Positions 51,786 through 61,200 of a stretch of 64,000 bases of DNA are shown here, piece by piece. The position numbers and the translations under genes were made by a program. Below the pieces are notes generated by a model. It saw only the letters and a list, made by a program, of their open reading frames with translations, ran no database searches and had not been told where the DNA came from. Source of the stretch: Sinotaia quadrata (taxonomy: Eukaryota > Mollusca > Gastropoda > Architaenioglossa > Viviparidae). Numbering within the stretch: position 1 is the first letter of the stretch; every line of letters begins with the position of its first letter. The stretch covers positions 113,502,635 through 113,566,634 of the forward strand of contig CM054180.1 of NCBI GenBank assembly GCA_028829895.1, read 5' to 3'.

Positions 51786-53351
51786 TCACAGTCTGATAAA
51801 AATGTCCGACTTGGTGACCTACTTGTCTTGTTTACTTCAAATTTGAAATTTGAAACCCTTGGCTCCTTTGTTCCAAGCTTCCTTTTTCGAGATGCTTCTA
51901 GAACAGGTCAAGATGTTATGTAACTTTAGGTCCATTGTCCAGATTCTCGAACCAACTACATACTTCGCGATCAGTCACGTGATACGCATTATGCTTTTCT
52001 ATAAATGTGGGTACGCGCTTCTGTTCCCTTACTGCGAGAACACATTAGCTGTATCCATTTAGCTAACTCGGGTCATGAGGCAGCCGACAGCAGATGAGAA
52101 CCAAACCTTCGACTTCTCATAAGGTACCATTTTATCTGATAGTATTTTGTATATCTTGATCATTAAATATGTATTTGTGCTATGTATTATATTATTTCCA
52201 TATATGCTTGAGCATGGTCCAGAGAAATGGCTGAAAAACCTATAAGTTATGGAATATAAATTTATTGTAACTCTTTTTCCATTTGTAACTTTAATTTATA
52301 TTGTTTCAATTCACTAAGAGCCAGAATGCCTGTGCTCGATATGAATTTCTCATGTAATTCAATTATTGCGTGTAATTTTAACTGTAAATTGTGAAGTGCT
52401 TTGTTGGTTTGAATTACCCCTTTTTGTATGAACATTAATTTAACGTTGTAACTATTTTATTGATTCATACGTCATGCTGTTAAATGGAACACGCTGAGAT
52501 GACTACATTTTCTAAATCTAATTGTAAAACGACGCGAGGTCGAAACTCTTATTCAGCGCATTTTAAACGGGGACATGCTTGAGTAGGAACGTGTTAAATT
52601 GAAATTACATTAGAACACGTTACTTCTCCAGGTCGGCCCTGGCTTACGTTTGCCTTCCCTGGCTTTACTTTTGCCTTGCCTTGTTCGTCTGGTACTAACT
52701 GGTCTGAGCTCAACGTGTGAGTTCATTTCTGAGGGTCCACGCCACTGAAATTCAAGTTCACTAGCAACATAAAGGAACACCTTCCTAGATGCCACGTGCG
52801 TCGTCGCTGTAGTGAGACTGTGAAAATAGACTGGCTGACTGAGTAAAAGAGACCAGGCAGATACAGACAATCAGCTGAGTATTACTCAGTGTTTATACAA
52901 ATATCGAAAAGACAATTGAGTGGCAATTCGTTAGTTAACCGATAAAGCATGTACGCGCAAAGAATCGAGAAATAGACTATTCGCGCTCGTATTTGATTAT
53001 TGTTAACTTGTTAAAACTTTATTAAATCTTATTTTCTTTGTTAAAAACCTCTTAGTAGTTAATTTTTATGCATAACAGACCTATAGATTTTTCTTAGATT
53101 GAATGGGGGCGAATGAGCAGAAAGTTGATAACGAATGCATATTAATTTAGAGGAATTTAACTGTTTTCAATCTAGCTAAAGTTCGCAATTTATTAGTTTG
53201 TAAATTTGTCGTCTGAACTACAAGACACACTTTTAATTAGTCAAATAGTAAATTGAGCAACCAGTCTGCATAGGGTATGAGAGGAGGAATTAATTATATT
53301 TAAAGTCCTTAATTATTCTAGGGCAGGGTCTATAAATAAATACTGGAAACG

Positions 53352-53356
<5 letters not shown>
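51784..53356 (+). mobile_element. Solo LTR 1 (1573 bp)
   Basis: It begins TGTCACAGTCTGAT and ends GGAAACGTAACA, the TG...CA form of retrotransposon LTRs. CACAC lies on both sides (51779-51783 and 53357-53361) as a probable 5-bp target duplication, although the target is a CA repeat. It is clearly homologous along its whole length to the element at 54469-56112. A TATAAAT motif near 51999 and AATAAA near the right end suggest plus orientation. No internal retroelement genes are present between LTRs. Confidence 0.85.
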
Positions 53357-53382
<26 letters not shown>

Positions 53383-53385
53383 TTT

Positions 53386-53822
53386 TTGAGAGAGATTAAT
53401 ATTTATCAGTAATACTCTTATTATCATTACTCAATGGAAATTATATTACACTGTAACTATTTTTAGAAAATGGAATCATTCTGAATATGAATTTTAAGTT
53501 ACAATTAAATTATTCTGGATATGGGGCATCGCACTGTTATGTCCTGTGATGGATATTACGGACTGATAGAATAAAAACAAAACATTCAATCAGACAGGAA
53601 TTATATAAGATCTTACAATTGTGTCAATTTCGTTATAAGAGGGTGGGTGGGCTAGTAACATTTATTGTTTGTTGCTGTTGTTTTGTTCTTCACTCTACAA
53701 AGTACGTGCAATCATGTGAGTGGTGGATTGTGAATTTCTATGTTCCTAACACATAATATTACACAGGACCGCCATTCATTCATTCTTTGTTATATTCGCT
53801 TTCTTTGAATCGTGCAAAGAAA
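53386..53822. other. 3' flank of gene D, outer part
   Basis: Direct match to 34808-35280 (C) and 19150-19590 (B). No gene seen. Confidence 0.65.
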
Positions 53823-54225
53823 AAGACCTGTAAACCAATAAACTACAAACATGTCCACTTTAAAGAAAGACCTGTAAACCCATAAACTACAAACATGTCC
53901 ACTTTAAAGAAAGACCTGTAAACCCATAAACTACAAACATGTTCACTTTAAAGAAAGACCTGTAAACCCATAAACTACAAAAATGTCCACTTTAAAGAAA
54001 GACCTGTAAACCCATAAACTACAAATATGTCCACTTTAAAGAAAGACCTGTAAACCCATAAACTACAAACATGTCCACTTTAAAGAAAGACCTGTAAACC
54101 CATAAACTACAAACATGTCCACTTTAAAGAAAGACCTGTAAACCCATAAACTACAAACATGTCCACTTTAAAGAAAGACCTGTAAACCCATAAACTAAAA
54201 ACATGTCCACTTTAAAGAAAGAAAT
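53823..54225. repeat. 44-bp minisatellite, 9 copies
   Basis: Unit GACCTGTAAACCCATAAACT followed by ACAAACATGTCCACTTTAAA and GAAA. The same place in B (about 19585) and C (about 35270) has one copy, so the array is specific to the D flank. Confidence 0.95.
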
Positions 54226-54468
54226 CGACGAATCAACAAACCAATCAATCAGTCACTCAATCAAATTGAAGAAATATGGAAATATCAGAAACCTCATAAA
54301 GTGTACATTTACACATTTACTTGTATATACGTACAACAAGAGTGCTTATTCAGCATATATCAGTGCTTTAGCTACTGCAACTCTTAAGTCATGGATGAAA
54401 TTATTTCCAGACAGGCAATGAAAAGATACACATTTTCTTGACCTTTGTTTCTAAAATTAACAATAGGT

Positions 54469-56112
54469 TGTCACAGTCTGATTAAAATGTCTTGACTGTT
54501 TGACCCACTTGTTTGTTTTTCAAATATCGAGATTTGAAAACCCTTTGTTTAAGTTCTCTCGTGATATTTCGGTATCGAGAAACTTCCAACAAAGAGGTCA
54601 GGACATTATGTAACTTTAGGCCCATTGTCTAGGTTCTAGAACCAACTACATGCCAAACGATCCGTCACGTGATATGCTCTATGCTTTCTTATAAATATGG
54701 TTAAAACGCACCCGTCTTGCACTCCGAGATCCAGAAGCTACGTCAGCTAGTACCGTCGCTTGCTCGCAAGTCGTATAGGAACAGACCGGCGCGATTGATG
54801 AGATAACGCTTCAACTTCTCACTAAGGTATCACTTTTATTTGATTGTATTCTGCATATTTAAACTATGTATGTACTTGTGCTATGTATTGCTATATAACT
54901 TGAGCACGGTTTGTTGAAATTACTGAAAACCTATAAGTTATGGAATATAAATCATTGTAACTCTTTTCCATTGTAACTTTAATTTATATTAACTTTAAAT
55001 TCACTAGAGCCAGGAGTGCCTGCGCTCAATATGAATTTCACATGTAATTCAAATTATTGCGTGTAATTTTAATTGTAAATTGTGAAGCGCTTTGCTTGAT
55101 TTGAATTGTCCCTTTGTATGAATTCTAATTTTAACGTTGTATATATTTGATAATTCATACGTCATGCACTGTTAAATGTAACATGCGTGAGAAGATTATA
55201 TTTTCTAAATCTAAATTGTAAATGATGCGTTAGTCGAATTTCTAATTCGAGCATTTGAAATTAATCGTGCTTAAGTAGCGAAACGTGCTAGCAGAACGAT
55301 TATGGAACACATTTTGCTTCCAGGTCGGTCTTGGACATCTTTGACATCTTTGACATCTTTGTCTTCTTCGTCTTTCACGTTTACTCGTGGTTCCTGTACA
55401 AGCCGTTTTTTTGAACTCTGTTGAGAGAGTTCAGCTCTTCCTAAGTCCACCACCATTGTAGAGCAACGCCGACGTGTAGGCGCATGCTCGTCTATACCCA
55501 CAAGTGCAACAAGCGGGCTAAAACTGAGGGACAGTTTTCCATTGTATGCCACGTGCATTCCGCTGACGTCACTACAAGTGAGATAGACCCGGTTCGGACT
55601 GGATTAAAAGACCAGGTGACACAAAGAAACAAAGCTGAGTACCACTCGGATGATTAAAAGTCATAAGAACCAATTGGGCACTCTTTCTCAAGAACGATAA
55701 AGCACTTACGTGCCGAATTAAGAAATAGACTTCGTGCTCGTATTTGATTATTGTTAAATTGTTAAACTTTATTAAATCTTATTTTAATTGTTAAACCTCT
55801 TCGTAGTTCATTTTTATGCATAATAGACCTAATGATTTTTCATGGATTGGATGGGGGCGAATTGAGCTGAATGACGTAACGAATGCATATTAATTTAGAG
55901 GAATTTTACGACTCCAAACCAGCTAATGTACGCAATTTATCAGTTTGTAAATCTGCTGTCTGCACTACAAGACACATTTTAAAGCTAGTCAAATGATAAG
56001 TTGGGCAACCAGTCTGTATAGGATAGAGAGAAAGGAATTAATTTAATCTATTATTTTTAAAGTCCTTAATTATCCTAGACAGGGTCTATAAATAAATACT
56101 GGAAACGTAACA
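54469..56112 (+). mobile_element. Solo LTR 2 (1644 bp)
   Basis: It begins TGTCACAGTCTGAT and ends GGAAACGTAACA. TAGGT at 54464-54468 and 56113-56117 is a perfect 5-bp target duplication. The empty site with a single TAGGT is seen in the C flank at about 35627. It is homologous to LTR 1 but clearly diverged. It has no coding content of its own. Confidence 0.9.
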
Positions 56113-56249
56113 TAGGTATTAATACTTTCTCTTTATAATTTAACATTATAAGACATCATGGAACTACACTTATCTATGGATTTGCTAATGTTTGAAGAAA
56201 ATCGTAATGGCCAGGTTTTTCACTTCACAGTAACCGATAATGGCATCAT

Positions 56250-56704
56250 TTATTTGGAACAGACGACACAAGTGACGATTTTGCCGTCGATATACGGAGG
56301 ACACTGCAGACTTCCACAAGAGGACAAAGTGTAGTACAACAGTTTGCTGCCGTAGCCTGCCCGACTGTTTCCCACGTAGTTAAAGCTCGAGTCCACGCAG
56401 ATGTATTCAGTGGCAGCAGTGTGTCCGAAAAGTCCTGCCATGAGATACCCTGAATATTCTCTGGTCCATCCCGGGGTGCAGGTATTCGTGGCGGGTATCA
56501 TGATATTTGTGGAATGAGGCGTGTGGCACACTGCGCACGTGGGGTTAAAATCGTGAGTAGATTCTGGTTCTGTCTGGTATTCTCCTCCATAGAGATAAGC
56601 GAAATCATTTGGTATTGCTCGCTGGTCATAAACAGGGTTTGGCGGCAAACACAGGTAGTTAGCTGCAGCACCGGAATGCCCAAAATATGATCCACCTATT
56701 GTGC
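56250..56704 (-). CDS. Gene D exon 7: main part of C-terminal domain and stop
   Basis: 455 nt after acceptor ACTTAG. Variable spots: GGSYFGHSG, IPNDFAYLYG, GLFGHTAA, YVGNSRAGYGS. It ends TCVVCSK and a stop. Confidence 0.9.
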
Positions 56705-58176
56705 CTAAGTGATATTCAAGTAAACCGTAATAAAAGTATGTGTAATTTCGGTTTCAGTGAGATAAATGTACACTAAAAATGACATAAATCATTATTACGA
56801 AAAGGAAATTCCTTCAATAATCAAGTATGGTATCATTTTTTCATTAAGCCGTTATTAAGACATATAACTATTCTCTATTCAACTTTTCCAATGGTCTTGA
56901 CATTCTTAAAAATAAATTATTTTTCATTAATTTAGCGATGAGGTAGCGTTTTATTGGATTCCTTATATTAATAAAATTACTATGACTGTGATTGAAAATC
57001 GGTAAAAACAATAACTTGACAATTCTAAACATATTTCTTTCTCAACGCATTTTCTTTTATTCATGAAAATGTAAAGATCTTTTACTCTGAACGAAAAGCT
57101 GATAATAAATATTTGCAAAACTGATTTTGATATCTACAAAAGATAGCAATAGTAAACTTATTTGAAGTATTATGAAAAGGAATGTACAGACGTAGAGTTA
57201 TTTTAATCGTCTGACAGAATTATTTTGACCGTCAAAGAAAACACTTATTGTCGTACCTGAATAGACTGTTTCTGCACTGCCGGAACAATTATTGCTGCCC
57301 CAGTGAGTAAAGGTGGATCCAAAGGTATCTGTGAAAAAAGAAAAATAGTTCATCGTAATTAATTTAAATTTATTGAATCCGCCATTCTGAAGGGTATATT
57401 TAAGTGTGTTATACGTAATATTAGAGTATATTTACGTCTGTTATACGTAATATTAGAGTATATTTACGTCGGTTATAAGTAATATTAGAGTATATTTAAG
57501 TGTGTTATACGTAATATTAGAGTATATTTAAGTGTGTTATACGTAATATTAGAGTATATTTACGTCTGTTATACGTAATATTAGAGTATATTTACGTCTG
57601 TCACACGTAATATTAGAGGATAATGAATTGTCATTTCAACGTGTAATATTAATTATAGTTTAATCAACTGTCTAAGGCTAAGCAATGTGCAATATTATAG
57701 CTAATCGATTGTCTAAGAAGTGAGTAATATTATAACTAAATCAATTATTAAGAAGTGAGTTATATTATACAGTATATCTATTATATCTATTTTCTAAGGA
57801 GTATGAAATATTATAACTAAATCAATTATCTAAGCAGTGATGATGAAAATAATTCAAGAAGAAATGTGTGTGATTATGTTAGCAAGTGGAGATTGTAATG
57901 TTCGGGACAACTGAAAATAATATTGAAATAAAACGAGTTTAAATTGCTCTCGCCTTGCTCTTAATAGAGGGTGAGATAATAATGACAATGTCAGTAGAAG
58001 CGAATGTCAAACTCTGCATTATAACGTCTATTTGAAAATCACAGACGACTATTTTGCAGATGTCTGTTTCACAGAGTTTTGCTTTAACAGATGACAATAC
58101 TTTTGTCATATTTCATTTGGTACCATTAATAAAAAAATGAAGCATATAACGTTCAATGCATGGTATAAGCGTTGTG

Positions 58177-58232
<56 letters not shown>

Positions 58233-61200
58233 TTTGTATACACCTCAATATATAAATGAATACTAACAAAAGCATTTTCATTTCAGAGAGAGACTTTAAT
58301 TAACTAACTCTTACAGTTTCCAAAAAGTTTAATCTGATGAATATAAAACAGTTCGCGAAACGATTCAAAATCTCGTTTATGTATGAAAAAGTGACATGAA
58401 TAGACATACGGTCATGCGTACATGTGTTTGTGATTGCTAATATGTATATGGTAAAACAGATACAGAAGGTAATGCCGGTGTACTTACAGGTACGGAAATA
58501 TTCCTTCACTTGATCGGACTGGTTTCGTAGCTCACGCATCTGACCGGTCAAATTGTCGTTATTTTCACGGATACCACTCACCTCATCCAGCAACAATTTC
58601 ATTTGGGTTTGACTTCTATTAATAGCATCCGCCATTTCACTCACTGGACCGTGCATATTGACGGTTTCTTCCTGAAGTGCCTCCAGTCGCCCCTCGAGCG
58701 TTGACAGACGTTTCTCAAATCCATCAACAGTGACTACAGCGATGTGGTTCTTCAGTGATTCATTCTGTAGACACTGAACAGCTGGAGACGTTCCATCCAA
58801 CTGGCAGGAGTATCGTCCGTTGTTGAGGGGATTTGGTAGCGTCAAGAAAAATGTATTATTGTTGTGAAAGCTGCTTGGGACTGTCTTATTGGATGGCGTC
58901 TGTAACACAAACAAAATATCCACAAGCTCGAACACAGACATCACTAATATAATCACTTAGAATGCACACTTTACAAACAAATCAAAAAGCAACAAAACAA
59001 AATTTCAAAAACACATATGAAACAATAGAAGCTATTCACTGCAACATAAATAAATGTATACATACTAGCACACAGACAAGCTATTGATCGTACAGAAGAA
59101 AAATTAATGTTAATATATTTCTATTTATTGCATCTTATTTTCTTTAAATGTTTTGTTGTGCTACAAAATCATTTGAAAAAGGGCCCTCCCCACATCACTC
59201 TCTTCTACAAGTATTTGCAGAAAATTGGAATAATTAATGTCTGTAGATTTGAATTAATATTGCGTGTTTATTGCATAATCAAGATTGCACAAGCGTCTCT
59301 TCCCCTCATGTACCGGTCTGCACACAGTCATTAAATGATAAATTGTGCAATTAATGGCCAAGTCAATGTATGAGGGCGTTTACTTACCTTCCAAACCACG
59401 TTTATGGGCGGATGACCCAAAAACAGAAATTTACCACACTCCAACTGAACTGTCCATTCTCCGGTGTGCGGCTGGAACACTCTGTCAGCAGATGTTATTG
59501 CATGTAGACTGCCATCTATGGTAACAGGCGCTTCTGTCAAACAAATTTATGATTTTCGTGTTACAGATACAATAATCAAGGAGAATATTGATTTAATTTG
59601 TCCTAATGTATTAAATTAATATTACAACTGTATTTATATAGAAGCTGTATTGCAATAAATGTTAATAAAGCATTATTTCACGTAAACATTACAGCCACAC
59701 ACTTAAAACAATTTATAAAGCCTTAGACCAAAAGTTAACTTCATAGTAACAGTGAAAATGTGAATGGATATGTTTTAAAGTGATTATCTTTGCTCACAAA
59801 AAACTCGTGACCTCAGGGAGACAGTTACAGGAATTAACAATAGGAAGTCATAAGCTGCATAGCAAAGTAGATTAGTACAACCTAAAATTAAGATTCGGTC
59901 CACATATGGAACACTTTGTTTTTGAAAGAAAGATGAGAATTGGATTGTTAGTACTGAGAGTGCAAAATATAACGTGTGACGAAACATATCACGTGACAGG
60001 TGTCAATGTCAAGAATGAAAAAAGAAAACCTTTCTGTTATTATCTTAGACAAAAGGTTTAAAAAGAGAATAGTTGGATTACTACTACTGTGAAAACCTAT
60101 CATTAGAATGTTCTTGGAGTAGTACTGATTTATGAGGAAAAAAGGGAGTGAATTATTAAGTTGATTCATAAACTTCGCAGTTTCACAATGTGTTTCAAAC
60201 CCTTTCTATGCAGAGAAATGCAAGATTGTTTGTTAATTAATATTATAAAAACATATGTTTTAAGGTGAAATAATGTTTATTCCAAATTGTACTCCTTTGC
60301 AGGTTTAGAGTAGTGAAAGCGTAACCCCGGAATTTATTTCCCAAGTTTTATTTCCAGTATTACGTGTTTTCCTCGTGATTCATTTGTCTAAGATCTGAAC
60401 TAGAGACTTCAGTTTAATTAACGCAGAATTTCACAATGAGTGACGTCACCAGGAAGTGAACATATTTGGAAATCCTTGTGAGACAGTGAATGGTCAAGAT
60501 AAGTTCCCTATTTTATTAGTGTAGGAAGTGCTATTCATTGTGCAATTTTACATAGACAAACATTATATTCATGAACATTCACATTTGATATTAACTGTGT
60601 GGTGAAAATGAGGGAGGGGCAGATGTCCCTCGCGGTAAACAGTAAACGGTTTAAAATAGTGTACTCGATACAGTAGGGGGTCGGGTAATCTCTTGGGTTT
60701 TCTTAGGATTTGTTATTGCAGATTTTATATATTGATTATTCACTTATTATTTTGTAATAAATCTTTTTTTGTTAGTTTTCATACACATATTGTGTCATTT
60801 TTATTCATCTTCATGTTATGTAAATAAATGTAATATACATATTATTTGTCCTTGTTATATTTTGAAGGAAGATCTTTTTACACATGTGGACACATATCCT
60901 GAGTCACTGGACCTATGTATGTCATCCTCAAAATTGTCCTTTATGTCCTATATTTTAATTAATTAGGGTTACTGCCGGGCACATTTCTTTAAATCTTCGC
61001 AATAATTCGCAATAACATAATTCATCTTAAGATATAATCTGTGATTTCATAGCTGTTATATTGCATGTTTAACACATCTTCTACATTCTTCATTAACCAC
61101 AGACATAATTCATCAGCTATATTTACTTTCCTCATTCACTCTTTGACTCACATACATATTGACCATTAAGATTAATGACCACTACCCTCCCTGGCTTTAT

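Noticed and set aside
52610..52870. 86-codon minus-strand open frame inside solo LTR 1
   Set aside because: LTRs do not normally code. The homologous LTR 2 does not keep the frame.
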